Origin: Candidatus Zhuqueibacterota bacterium
GTDB lineage: Bacteria > Zhuqueibacterota > Zhuqueibacteria > Residuimicrobiales > Krinioviventaceae
Direction: 5' to 3'
DNA length: 64,000 nucleotides
Assembly (NCBI GenBank): GCA_016928775.1
Contig: JAFGKD010000090.1
Coordinates: forward strand, 1 to 64,000
The notes below the pieces were generated by a model that saw nothing but the letters and a program-made list of their open reading frames with translations, did not search any database and was not told the DNA's origin. Below are positions 24,865 to 33,962 of the stretch, one piece after another. Position numbers and translations under genes: made by a program. Each line of letters begins with the position of its first letter. Position 1 is the stretch's first letter.

Positions 24865-25981
24865 ATGAGACAATTTTTTTCTTTTCCAGAAAGCCGAACT
24901 CTTGTTCAAAGTTCGGCGTGAAAACACCTTTGCCAATGTTGCGGCGAATATCGCTAATTTTCCAAAATGTTCCTGTTTCGATTTCATCCTTGGGCCAAAT
25001 GAATGGCCCATCATGAAATCCTCGAAACGTATAGACCAACTCACTTTCAATTTCGTTTTTCATGATATACATATAAAGTGGTTCATGGGGTATCTTGTCG
25101 ACACCAAGCTCTTCCTTGATCTCGCGCAGGACTGCATCGTTGATCTTTTCGCCACTGGAAACGTGACCTCCAACCGATGTATCCCATTTTCCGGGCTGTA
25201 TCTTTTTAGATGACGCCCGCTTTTGCAGCCAAAGCTGGCCGCGCGAATTAAAAACATGCACGTGCACGACCGGATGTAAAAGCGCGGGATTGCCATGGCA
25301 CAGCGTTCGCGGTGCTTTGCCAACAACTTTGCCATGCGGTGTGACTATGTCGAACCACTCGTCATTTTTGTACTGCTGCATGAATGCGCGCTGATTCATT
25401 TTGGTTTTGATAAATTGCCACACAAAAACCAGAACAAGCATAATATAAAACAAACCACCACTGACAAACGCCCAAATTTCTTTGCGCCGGAGATAACCTG
25501 GCGTGCCCGGCTCACCGACAGAAACCGCTGTGAGGACGATCAAAATTATGTGCGCGAGCAGCAGCCAAAAGAGTCCATGCAACATACGTCGCATCATGAA
25601 CAACTGCTGGTCGCCAAGCTCCATACCTTTCATGTAGCGTTGCGACATGCGGATGAGCAGCGGATTTTTTGTAAAAACGGTTACGCCGATTAAAATGACA
25701 AAAATCAACTCGATGATCGCTGGTTTGATGAGGATAAACACAGGATTCGCAAATAGCACGGATATCCCGCCGAGCGCTGCGATCAGAATCATGTCCAATA
25801 GCGCAAATCTATCAATCCTTTTTTCTCGAAAAAAAATAAAAATCAGATAAATAAAACTAAAACCAAGAGCGATAACGAGACCGGTCAATAAATCAAATAA
25901 TTCATCGGCAATGATAAAAATAAAAAGTGGAATAAAGCCAACAGCGAGGTTTTTGAGCAGGGTTCTGCGATCCATAGCCAT
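24863..25981 (-). CDS. Multi-helix membrane domain fused to a Nudix hydrolase
   Basis: A 372-residue fusion. The N-terminal 210 residues hold about six hydrophobic segments (IPLFIFIIADELFDLLTG, ALGFSFIYLIFIFF, IELIFVILIGVTVF, LFWLLLAHIILIVLTA, FVSGGLFYIMLVLVFVWQFI) in a pattern that resembles the intracellular septation protein A (IspZ/YciB) family, a tentative match. The C-terminal 150 residues form a Nudix domain with the box GGHVSSGEKINDAVLREIKEELG (residues 271-294, matching GX5EX7REUXEEXGU). Sequence before the box (VHVHVFNSRGQLWLQKR) resembles the isopentenyl-diphosphate isomerase-like/YfcD Nudix group. Substrate unknown; a lipid-linked or nucleotide-sugar diphosphate handled at the membrane is possible. 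Confidence 0.8.
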   Translation of the reverse strand: MAMDRRTLLKNLAVGFIPLFIFIIADELFDLLTGLVIALGFSFIYLIFIFFREKRIDRFALLDMILIAALGGISVLFANPVFILIKPAIIELIFVILIGVTVFTKNPLLIRMSQRYMKGMELGDQQLFMMRRMLHGLFWLLLAHIILIVLTAVSVGEPGTPGYLRRKEIWAFVSGGLFYIMLVLVFVWQFIKTKMNQRAFMQQYKNDEWFDIVTPHGKVVGKAPRTLCHGNPALLHPVVHVHVFNSRGQLWLQKRASSKKIQPGKWDTSVGGHVSSGEKINDAVLREIKEELGVDKIPHEPLYMYIMKNEIESELVYTFRGFHDGPFIWPKDEIETGTFWKISDIRRNIGKGVFTPNFEQEFGFLEKKKIVS

Positions 25982-26099
25982 CCATCTTCAATTGTCAATT
26001 TGATGCTTAAACTACGGAAAGCTGAACAAAGAAGCAAGAAATTGCCGAATGCGAAATAGCATTGTGTAGTTCGGTGAGCACGAGAAACGTATGGTGATG

Positions 26100-27254
26100 T
26101 CAATCAACATACAACCGCGGAACTCTCGTATTGATATTCGTTAAAATTTCATACGGAATTGTTCCGGCCCATTCAGCCAGGTCTTCTACACGGATCGGAA
26201 CACCATCTTGTTCGCCAATGAGCAGCACATCATCATTATTGTAGGCGCTGTCGGCACCAATATCGACAACTATTTGATCCATTGAAATGCTGCCGACCAC
26301 CGGGTAGCGTTTCCCTCGAATGCCGACGTAAGCTTTGTGTGACATGCTGCGAAAATACCCGTCGCCATATCCTACGGGAACCGTGACGGCGCGTGTATTG
26401 TGGTCGGTTTGCCACGTCGAGCCATAACCGACTGGATGGCCGGGGGTGATCACTTTGAAATAGACAACACGTGACTTCCAGGTCAACGCCGGTTTGACAT
26501 TCACAGTGCGCTGCACTTCTTTAGATGGATAAACTCCATAAAGTAAAATTCCGGGACGCACCATGTCGAACGTTGCCTCTCGAAGTTGCAGGATGGCACC
26601 GGAATTGGCGGCATGCACCAGCGGGGGGCGTTCCACGGCGCGCTTTTCATAAAAAGACAGGACGCTTTCAAAACGCTCGAGCTGCTGCCGCGCATGACTC
26701 AGGTCGGCATTTTCCGCATTGGCAAAGTGGGTGTAAATGCCTTCAATGCAAACATGAGAACAACGAAGTGACTCGGTCAAAAAACCTTCAGCGCTGTAAT
26801 AGTGCACGCCAATGCGTTCCATGCCGGTATCGATTTTAAGATGCACCTTGGCCCTCATCCCCAGTTCATGCGCTGCACTTTCAATAGCTTGTAACTTGGT
26901 GATGGAAGAGGCGGTGATCGTCAGATCAAAATTAAGAAAATGTGGAATCTGATTCCCAAGCACGCCCCCGAGCACGAGAATAGGAATAGTGATGCCTGAT
27001 TCTCTCAACAATATACCTTCCTCCAAAACCGCAACGCCAATGTAGTCCGCCCCAAGCTCTTGGAAAAATTGCGCAACGCGCACCAGGCCATGGCCATAGG
27101 CGTTGGCCTTTAAAATGGGCATCATCCTGGCAGGTGTAACCTGTTGTTTTATTGCTGTGAAATTCTCCCGCAGTCGCGAGAGATTCACCTCAACGAGCGT
27201 TGGGCGTATAACATCTGTGCTCGTACTGATAGTCGCATGATTAATGGGTTGCAT
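26100..27254 (-). CDS. alr: Alanine racemase
   Basis: A 384-residue PLP enzyme that makes D-alanine for peptidoglycan. The PLP lysine is in ILKANAYGHG (Lys49); the C-terminal beta domain contains VGYGSTWQTD with the catalytic tyrosine and SMDQIVVDIG. Length and domain order (N-terminal TIM barrel, C-terminal beta domain) are normal. The N-terminal 17 residues before VEVNLSRLREN are an extra leader without hydrophobic character. Its start overlaps the metallophosphoesterase stop by 14 nt, so the two are probably coupled. The order dnaG, metallophosphoesterase, alr suggests one transcript. Confidence 0.95.
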   Translation of the reverse strand: MQPINHATISTSTDVIRPTLVEVNLSRLRENFTAIKQQVTPARMMPILKANAYGHGLVRVAQFFQELGADYIGVAVLEEGILLRESGITIPILVLGGVLGNQIPHFLNFDLTITASSITKLQAIESAAHELGMRAKVHLKIDTGMERIGVHYYSAEGFLTESLRCSHVCIEGIYTHFANAENADLSHARQQLERFESVLSFYEKRAVERPPLVHAANSGAILQLREATFDMVRPGILLYGVYPSKEVQRTVNVKPALTWKSRVVYFKVITPGHPVGYGSTWQTDHNTRAVTVPVGYGDGYFRSMSHKAYVGIRGKRYPVVGSISMDQIVVDIGADSAYNNDDVLLIGEQDGVPIRVEDLAEWAGTIPYEILTNINTRVPRLYVD

Positions 27255-28113
27255 TTTTTCCTTTTTTTAAAGTGAACAGAACAATTTCAGGCGGGCAATT
27301 ATAACGAACCGGCACAGCGCTGGTGCCAACACCCGCCGAAGTGTATCCAGTCATTCCTCTATATGTCCAGAATCCCTTGACAAACCGACGCGGTGCCTTG
27401 ACATTGGTAATAATGGGACCAATTTTTTTCAATCTGATTTGTCCGCCATGCGTGTGCCCGCACAGATAAAAGCCTATGCCGAGATGGGCTGCCTGCCGAT
27501 AAATCTCGGCAGTGTGCGCCAGCAATATTTTGAAGACATCCGCCGGCACGTGCTGTGTTGCTTTGGGAAGGTCGTCCGCTTTGTCGTAATGCGGTTCATC
27601 GACACCAATGATGTAAATGCAATCCTCTCCTTTGCAGAGTCTAACAGATTCGTTGTTGAGGAGTCGCACACCCAGCTCGGATATGTGCAGCATCAATTCT
27701 GGCGGATCATGGTTGCCGCGAACTGCGTAAATGCCATCTCTGGTGTGAGCGACCTGGAGAATGTCGTGTATTCTTTTCAGCACGAGGTCATAAGATCCCG
27801 TCAAGCGGTAACGATAATCGCCAAGTAATAGCAGAACATCTGCTGGTGCCTCCGCCAGCAGCTGCTTCATTTTTGGTATGATGTGCAGTTCGCTGTCAAT
27901 ATGTAAATCGCTCATCATCAGCAGCGTATAGCCATCAAAGGCGGGCGGGAGGTTGGCAAAGCTGATGTCATAATGCTCAAATTGAATATTATGCGCGTTG
28001 CGCAAGCCACGTTTGTACAAGCCGAACAGGTGCAGGGTGAACCGAATCAGGTGTTTCGGCACCTTGAGGCGTTCATAAAAAATTTTCAAGCTCTTGCGAA
28101 ATCGGCTCTTCAT
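27241..28113 (-). CDS. Calcineurin-like metallophosphoesterase
   Basis: A 290-residue enzyme of the YaeI-like metallophosphoesterase group. Metal-binding motifs in order: MSDLHID, LLLGDYR (usually GD), VRGNHDPPE, LLAHTAEIY and GHTHGGQIR. The N-terminal 40 residues are basic with a short hydrophobic stretch, so the protein may sit at the inner membrane, as with lipid-acting relatives such as YaeI. The usual GDxxD is GDYRY, lacking the second Asp. Lipid A or phospholipid-derived substrates are known for relatives, but I cannot assign one. It lies 17 nt downstream of dnaG and overlaps alr. Confidence 0.88.
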   Translation of the reverse strand: MKSRFRKSLKIFYERLKVPKHLIRFTLHLFGLYKRGLRNAHNIQFEHYDISFANLPPAFDGYTLLMMSDLHIDSELHIIPKMKQLLAEAPADVLLLLGDYRYRLTGSYDLVLKRIHDILQVAHTRDGIYAVRGNHDPPELMLHISELGVRLLNNESVRLCKGEDCIYIIGVDEPHYDKADDLPKATQHVPADVFKILLAHTAEIYRQAAHLGIGFYLCGHTHGGQIRLKKIGPIITNVKAPRRFVKGFWTYRGMTGYTSAGVGTSAVPVRYNCPPEIVLFTLKKGKNATH

Positions 28114-28130
28114 GTGCCTCCGTTGCGGAT

Positions 28131-29921
28131 TTATTCTACAATATACTCGCCAGACTGGATTTTTTTTCGTTCTCCCAAATAATAAACAAGCTCGTCCATA
28201 AGCGACTTTAGATCAGGCTCCACGCCGGCAGCGGGTTTCATCTTTTCTTTGACGCGTTTGATCTCGGTATCGACGAGCGCCAGGTGTAAACGAATCAAAC
28301 AATCGCGTGCAAACTCCCACGGTTTTGGATGCGGATTTTCCTGCATCATCAAATCGGATAATTTAGCAGCAATTTTTGCATCTTGAATCGCGGTCAAATA
28401 GTCTTGTGGCTTGAATGTGAGGGGATCAACGCCTTTCAGAAAATTCTGGAATAAAAGACGTATTTCGCTATGCTCAATGTTATCAATATTGAGATTTTTT
28501 ACAATACGGCCAATCAGATTGGGATGGCGCATGGCAACCTGCAGCAGCCCTAATTCAGCGGTGCCTTTTGAAGTTTCGAAGAAAGTGTCTTTTTCATCGG
28601 CCTGCTTTTCCTCGCCGGGAACACGAAATCTGTACTGCCGTTCGATGTGACCGATTTCATTCCACAAGGAAGACTCGTCGATTTTCAGGCGTTCTGCCAA
28701 ATCGCGCACGAGAAAGGAGCGCCGAATGGGATCATTGACTTTGGCAATCGAGGCTAAAATATCGCGTGTGCCCGAGGCTTTTTGCGATGTGGAGCCATGC
28801 TGAATCGATTCAAATTTATTGAGTTTAAATTCCATCAGCGGCACAGCGGATGCTAGCAGACGTTTCACCTCTTCGTCACCTTTGGTGCGTGCAAATTCAT
28901 CGGGATCAAGCCCAGGGGGCATTATACAAATCTTTACCTCCATGCCGTTTTCCAGCAAAATATCAGCACCGCGCAACGCTGCCGCCGCACCGGCCGAATC
29001 CGCATCATACAAAAGGATAGCATTTGAGGTATATCGGCGCAACAATCGGGCATGGTCCTCAGTGAGTGCGGTGCCGGAGGTTGCTACAACATTGCGAATG
29101 TGCGAGCGAAATAAACTGGTCAAATCCGTGTAGCCCTCAACGATAATGACCTGGTCGTTTGAGCGAATCGTATCACGCGACTGATACAAACCGTAAAGAA
29201 TATATCTTTTCTGATAAATATCCGTTTCCGGCGAGTTGATATATTTAGGCGAGTTATCGTTGAGGATGCGTCGCGCTCCAAATCCCACGACCTGGCCGGT
29301 GAGATTTACAATCGCAAATGTGATGCGGCCGCGGAAGCGATCGTAAAAACTGCCGCCATCTTTTTTGATCACAAGACCGGCGCGATGCAACACTTCAATG
29401 TTCAAAGACTTTGCTGTCGCAGCGCGAATCAGAGCATCCCAGCTGTTCGGTGCATAGCCGATGCCAAAGGTCTCAAATTCATCATCCGTGATGCCGCGGC
29501 TGTTCAGGTACTGGCGGGCCTCAGCGGCGCTCTCCGTTCGAATGGACTCTTGATACAACTGCGCCGCCAATTTGTTGGCAAAATAGAGTGCTTCTTTTTC
29601 ACGATATTGATCATAATTTTCGACATCTTCCGGCAGGGTGATGCCAGCTTGTTTGGCCAATAATTTGACCGATTCGATAAAGGTCAATCCTTCGATTTTC
29701 ATAATAAAGGTAAAGACATTCCCCCCGGCACCACAGCCGAAACAATGAAAAATCTGCAAGTCCTGATTGACACTAAAGGAGGGTGTCTTTTCCTTATGAA
29801 ACGGACACAAGCCAAAAAAATTTCTACCCTTTTGCCGCAGCGTCAAATAACCTGAAACAACGGATACAATGTCGCTGGCAAAACGCACCTGGTCAATCAC
29901 TTGTTCCGGAATTTGACTCAA
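28131..29921 (-). CDS. dnaG: DNA primase DnaG
   Basis: A 596-residue replication primase. The N-terminal CHC2 zinc-finger region contains GLCPFHKEKTPSFSVNQ and HCFGCGAGGN (Cys-His-Cys-Cys). The catalytic Toprim domain shows VIIVEGYTDL with its glutamate, followed by LLYDADSAG with the DxD pair. A C-terminal helical domain (about 440-596) should bind DnaB helicase. The start codon is TTG, supported by GAGG about 8 nt upstream and by the family N-terminus QIPEQVIDQVRFASDIV. No rpoD follows, unlike the classical rpsU-dnaG-rpoD operon; a metallophosphoesterase gene comes next. Confidence 0.96.
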   Translation of the reverse strand: MSQIPEQVIDQVRFASDIVSVVSGYLTLRQKGRNFFGLCPFHKEKTPSFSVNQDLQIFHCFGCGAGGNVFTFIMKIEGLTFIESVKLLAKQAGITLPEDVENYDQYREKEALYFANKLAAQLYQESIRTESAAEARQYLNSRGITDDEFETFGIGYAPNSWDALIRAATAKSLNIEVLHRAGLVIKKDGGSFYDRFRGRITFAIVNLTGQVVGFGARRILNDNSPKYINSPETDIYQKRYILYGLYQSRDTIRSNDQVIIVEGYTDLTSLFRSHIRNVVATSGTALTEDHARLLRRYTSNAILLYDADSAGAAAALRGADILLENGMEVKICIMPPGLDPDEFARTKGDEEVKRLLASAVPLMEFKLNKFESIQHGSTSQKASGTRDILASIAKVNDPIRRSFLVRDLAERLKIDESSLWNEIGHIERQYRFRVPGEEKQADEKDTFFETSKGTAELGLLQVAMRHPNLIGRIVKNLNIDNIEHSEIRLLFQNFLKGVDPLTFKPQDYLTAIQDAKIAAKLSDLMMQENPHPKPWEFARDCLIRLHLALVDTEIKRVKEKMKPAAGVEPDLKSLMDELVYYLGERKKIQSGEYIVE

Positions 29922-30015
29922 AATTGTCCTCTTTTATTTTGATTTTGATCCAAGTTAAAACAAAATGCTTTTTCGACATCCTTTTGGGATTTTATATCCA
30001 TTTTGAATAAATCTC

Positions 30016-30044
30016 TTGACATTTTACTTCTTTCTTGATATGAT
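30016..30044 (+). promoter_or_regulatory. Near-consensus sigma70 promoter for the acyl-CoA synthetase
   Basis: A perfect TTGACA (30016-30021) and TATGAT (30039-30044) are 17 nt apart. Transcription should begin near 30051, giving a leader of about 90 nt before the GTG start. The strength of the match suggests a housekeeping promoter. Confidence 0.75.
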
Positions 30045-30139
30045 AGCAAAAATTAATAAAAAAAAGCAAACAAACAAATCTTTCCGAATTATTCAGGATT
30101 ATTTAACTCATTATTATCATCCAATGAAAGGAGTGAGCC

Positions 30140-32050
30140 GTGGCCGAGCGAACGTTAGTGCAGTTGTTTGAGGACAGTATAGCAGCTTATGGTGATAATA
30201 TTTTGATGTGGGAGAAAAAGGGCGAGGCATATGAGGGAACAACCTATCGTAAAATTCAAGAGTCTGTTTACAAATTTGCTGCCGGCCTGTTGACGTTAGG
30301 AATTCAAAAAGGAGATCGTATTGCGCTCATTGCTGAAGGCAGAAATGAATGGGTCATCTCCGAGCTCGGCATTCTTTACGCGGGTGCAATCAATGTTCCC
30401 ATGTCGGTCAAGATTAATGAATCATCCGATTTAAAATTTCGGCTGTCGCATTCCGGCTGCCGTATGGTCGTTGTCTCGGATCGACAACTGCCCAAGATTT
30501 TGACAATTCAAAATGATCTGCCGGACCTGGAAAAAATTATCGTCCTTGATACGGTTGAAGAAAAGAATCATCAGATTGTCTTGCTGAATGAAATCTATCA
30601 AATGGGAGAGGATTTTCTGCAGCGTCAATCCCAGGCATTCTTCGAACGTTGGGGGGATGTAAAAGAAAACGATGCAGCAAATATTTGCTATACTTCCGGC
30701 ACCACCGCTGATCCAAAAGGCATCATTCTGACGCATCGGAATTATACGGCGAACGTTGAGCAAGCCTCCTCATTGCTGCCAATTCCGGAATGGTATACGT
30801 CACTGCTCATCCTGCCGTGGGATCACTCTTTTGCCCACACCGCCGGCATCTATACACTGATGAAGAACGGTGCCAGTATGTCATCGGTACAGGTGGGCAA
30901 AACACCGATGGAGACATTGAAAAATATTCCGGTCAATATAAAAGAAACCGGGCCCGTGTTTTTGCTGAGCGTGCCATCCCTGGCGCAAAACTTTCGAAAA
31001 AACATTGAAAAGGGCATTCGTCAAAAAGGTCCCAAGGTGGAAAAGCTCTTTGAAAAGGCGCTCAAACTCGCCTATAAATACAACGGTATCGGCTGGGATC
31101 GTGGGAAGGGTCTTAAAATCTTTCTAAAACCCATGTATGCCTTGTACGACAAAATACTGTTCAGCAAAATTCGGGGTGGATTTGGCGGGCGGCTCGAATT
31201 TTTTATCGGCGGCGGCGCGTTGCTCGATATCGAGCTGCAGCGTTTCTTTTATGCCATTGGTATGCCGATGTATCAGGGGTATGGGCTCACCGAAGCCGCA
31301 CCAATCATTTCGGCAAATGTGCCCGCCAAGCACAAGTTAGGGTCATCCGGCTCCATTGTTGCCAATTTGGATGTGAAAATTTGCGATGATCAGGGAAACA
31401 GTCTGCCAGTTGGTGAGAAGGGCGAAATTGTTGTGCGAGGTGAGAACGTCATGGCCGGCTATTGGAAAAATGAAAAGGCCACCAATGAGACCTTGCGAGA
31501 TGGTTGGTTATACACCGGTGATCTGGGATATCTCGATCGAGATGGTTTTCTGTATGTTCTCGGCCGACAAAAAAGCCTGCTCATCAGCAACGACGGTGAG
31601 AAATATAGCCCAGAAGGGATTGAAGAGGCCTTGATGTCGCACAGTAATTATATCGATCAGGTTATGCTTTATAATAATCAATCAGCCTATACTGTGGCGC
31701 TGCTGGTTCTCAACCAGGCTGCTGTGGCAGGCGAGCTCAAGGATAAAGGCTATCGATTTGATACCGAGGAAGGTCAAGACACGGTTTTGAAATTAATAGA
31801 ATCCGAGATTGATGAATTTCGCCAGGGCAAGTATGTCGACATGTTTCCGTCAAAGTGGTTGCCAGCCTCTTTCGCAGTGCTGGGAGAAGGTTTTACAGAA
31901 CAAAACGGTTTTCTCAACAGTACGCTCAAAATGGTTCGCGGCAAGATTACCGAATTTTATCAGGCGAGAATTGATTACATGTACACGCCGGAAGGGAAGG
32001 ATATCTATAATCATCAGAACCGGACGATTTTATCTCGATTTAAACAGTAA
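30140..32050 (+). CDS. Long-chain acyl-CoA synthetase (AMP-forming)
   Basis: A 636-residue ANL-superfamily ligase. It activates a fatty acid with ATP and joins it to CoA. Motifs: YTSGTTADPKG (AMP-binding P-loop), YQGYGLTEAAP, and GWLYTGDLGYLD with the family Asp, then the hinge region VLGRQKSLLISNDGEKYSPE. The variant of the last segment places it with bacterial FadD15/ACSL-like enzymes. The start codon is GTG, preceded by AAAGGAG at 7 nt. It has its own strong promoter. The gene appears monocistronic with respect to the next secreted-protein gene (80 nt gap). Chain-length preference is unknown. Confidence 0.92.
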   Translation: MAERTLVQLFEDSIAAYGDNILMWEKKGEAYEGTTYRKIQESVYKFAAGLLTLGIQKGDRIALIAEGRNEWVISELGILYAGAINVPMSVKINESSDLKFRLSHSGCRMVVVSDRQLPKILTIQNDLPDLEKIIVLDTVEEKNHQIVLLNEIYQMGEDFLQRQSQAFFERWGDVKENDAANICYTSGTTADPKGIILTHRNYTANVEQASSLLPIPEWYTSLLILPWDHSFAHTAGIYTLMKNGASMSSVQVGKTPMETLKNIPVNIKETGPVFLLSVPSLAQNFRKNIEKGIRQKGPKVEKLFEKALKLAYKYNGIGWDRGKGLKIFLKPMYALYDKILFSKIRGGFGGRLEFFIGGGALLDIELQRFFYAIGMPMYQGYGLTEAAPIISANVPAKHKLGSSGSIVANLDVKICDDQGNSLPVGEKGEIVVRGENVMAGYWKNEKATNETLRDGWLYTGDLGYLDRDGFLYVLGRQKSLLISNDGEKYSPEGIEEALMSHSNYIDQVMLYNNQSAYTVALLVLNQAAVAGELKDKGYRFDTEEGQDTVLKLIESEIDEFRQGKYVDMFPSKWLPASFAVLGEGFTEQNGFLNSTLKMVRGKITEFYQARIDYMYTPEGKDIYNHQNRTILSRFKQ

Positions 32051-32131
32051 CTACCGGCAGGACAATTCTGCCATCATTATTCCAAGAAAGCCGCAGCCTT
32101 GCAAGAGATACAGATCATTTTATATACTGTA

Positions 32132-33703
32132 ATGATGTCAATTCGATTTTGGAGACACTCATTTATTCTTGTTGTTATAATCGCACTTTTTTTCCAAAAC
32201 CGAAACAGTTTCGCCCTGCCCGATTCGATCACCGTGAATTTTCAAGTCGTTTGTGACAGTGCGGCCGTCGGGGATGGCGGCAATGCCTGGGGTGGACATC
32301 AATGCCGGATTGTCCGTACCCGCTACGGCGTTTTTACGGCATTCACCACCGAAGGCAGCGGGTATTTTGAGCGCGAATGGCATGTGGCTGAACGGACAGA
32401 TGACGGCTGGCGCGCGATTGCCCAAGGAGTGGCAGGACGGGAACCGGTGAATCTGCTGGCCGCACCGGACGGCACGTTGTACATCATCGGTTGGCCCGAC
32501 GGCAGGGCGCGCATGTGGACGTTGACACGTGCGGGAGAAGTTTGGGACGTGCACCAACAGTCAGTCGGGGGCCAGTCCAGCGGCTACTGGCCATATAATT
32601 CTGCCGGAATCGATCTCACCGGCAATATTTGTGTGTTATCCAGCACAGGAGGGGAAAAGCCCGGTGGTACATTCCGCTGGTCGAATTACAGCGCTGCGCA
32701 ACAGCAATGGATTAACCGGAAATCCGACCTTGATTTTCGCTATTGCTACACTTTTGTATTTCCTCTGGCGGAGAACGGATTGTCGCTGGTTTCGACACGG
32801 GATGTCCGCTGGCAAGCCCTCGGCTATCAAAAGCCAGATAACGCCTCGGATTATGTTTTCAATGCATTTCGTTACTGGCATGCTGACAGCAGCATGGCGC
32901 CGCTTGTTGAGAGGGCATTTGTCGAAGAACCACCCACCGAAGCGTTTCCCTTTGTCGTATGCAATGCTCAAATTGATGCATATGTCGATACCCGGGGACA
33001 TGTGCATGTGCTCTACATCAAAGTTGGTTCGACAACGGCCGGTGCTGTGCAACACCGACACGCCGTTTTTTCAGCTCATGGCGAAACGCTCTTTGACGGA
33101 GAGATACCGCATGCCGCCGGATGGTACAGCCGCATCTTTCAGGATTGGAACGAGCGTTTTTTTCTTTTGGGAGATGCCGGTATCATTTACCTTTTTGCAG
33201 ACGATGGTTATACCACTGTGGATTCCGTCCGGTTTGATTTGCAGGGATATCGCGTGGAATACTCGGGGTATGGTATTTCGGCACCCCGAACAGGCACACC
33301 GCTCAGCACTGTCCTCGACGTGGTTTTCCCGACCAATGGCGGCAAGGATTGGATCTATTTTGCACTCCCGCTGGATGAATTGTTTCCCGGGTCTATTGTT
33401 CAATCCAAAGATCAAACCGTGCCGGCGCAATTCGAACTGTTACAAAATTACCCCAATCCATTCAACGCCGAGACGCTGATTCGCTACTCCCTTCACACTC
33501 CGGCGGCGATCACTATTCAGGTTTATAATGTTTCCGGACAGAAAATCGCCACACTGGCAGATTGCACGCAGGTGAGCGGGAAATACTCGGTAAAATGGGA
33601 TGGTCAGACCGATCAGAGCGAGATAGTTGCGACCGGCATCTATTTTGTGCGGTTACAGGCCGGTCCTTTTGTGGAAGTGAAAAAATTATGCCTCATTCGC
33701 TAA
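32132..33703 (+). CDS. Secreted propeller-like protein with type IX sorting domain
   Basis: About 523 residues. The signal peptide begins MMSIRFWRHSFILVVIIALF (cleavage near SFA). The central part (about 40-420) has repeating blade-like units such as NLLAAPDGTLYIIGWPDG, AGIDLTGNICVLSSTGG and AYVDTRGHVHVLYIKVG, which resembles BNR/sialidase-type beta-propellers; Asp boxes are not obvious. The C-terminus from about residue 440 (NYPNPFNAETLIRYSL) is a Por/T9SS sorting domain ending in KLCLIR. Start choice is uncertain (ATG 32132 or 32135; an in-frame TTG lies at 32099) because there is no strong ribosome-binding site. Function unknown; exported glycan binding or cleavage is possible. Confidence 0.75.
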   Translation: MMSIRFWRHSFILVVIIALFFQNRNSFALPDSITVNFQVVCDSAAVGDGGNAWGGHQCRIVRTRYGVFTAFTTEGSGYFEREWHVAERTDDGWRAIAQGVAGREPVNLLAAPDGTLYIIGWPDGRARMWTLTRAGEVWDVHQQSVGGQSSGYWPYNSAGIDLTGNICVLSSTGGEKPGGTFRWSNYSAAQQQWINRKSDLDFRYCYTFVFPLAENGLSLVSTRDVRWQALGYQKPDNASDYVFNAFRYWHADSSMAPLVERAFVEEPPTEAFPFVVCNAQIDAYVDTRGHVHVLYIKVGSTTAGAVQHRHAVFSAHGETLFDGEIPHAAGWYSRIFQDWNERFFLLGDAGIIYLFADDGYTTVDSVRFDLQGYRVEYSGYGISAPRTGTPLSTVLDVVFPTNGGKDWIYFALPLDELFPGSIVQSKDQTVPAQFELLQNYPNPFNAETLIRYSLHTPAAITIQVYNVSGQKIATLADCTQVSGKYSVKWDGQTDQSEIVATGIYFVRLQAGPFVEVKKLCLIR

Positions 33704-33772
33704 AACCACCTGTTTCGGCTTTTTTTGCCATGAGCACCATCCGGTAATGAATTTTGATTACAGCCAAAAGCC

Positions 33773-33890
33773 GCGCCAGGTTTTATCCGTACTACAAATC
33801 TGCAACATCTTTTTTTTTAGCAAAGTTTATAAGCCACGGATTTTCCTGGATGAAACACAGATCATATCATTCATTTCAAGTCTTTTTAGC
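33773..33890 (+). repeat. Dispersed intergenic repeat, second copy
   Basis: The stretch 33791-33830 (ACTACAAATCTGCAACATCT then AGCAAAG) and 33831-33890 (AAGCCACGGATTTTCCTGGA and ATCATATCATTCATTTCAAG) closely match 10399-10438 and 10297-10352. At this site the two pieces are directly joined, while in the first site they are separated and in reverse order. No coding potential is seen in this gap (33704-33962). Confidence 0.7.
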
Positions 33891-33962
33891 CTCGTGTGGG
33901 GAAAAAAAGGTAAAATACGGCAGCATTGTGATGCAGAAGGTTGGATGCTTGGAGGATGACTT

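Noticed and set aside
32529-33479. Long second reading frame inside the propeller-like secreted protein gene
   Set aside because: It lies fully within a gene that has a signal peptide and a sorting domain in another frame, and its product has a composition unlike real proteins.
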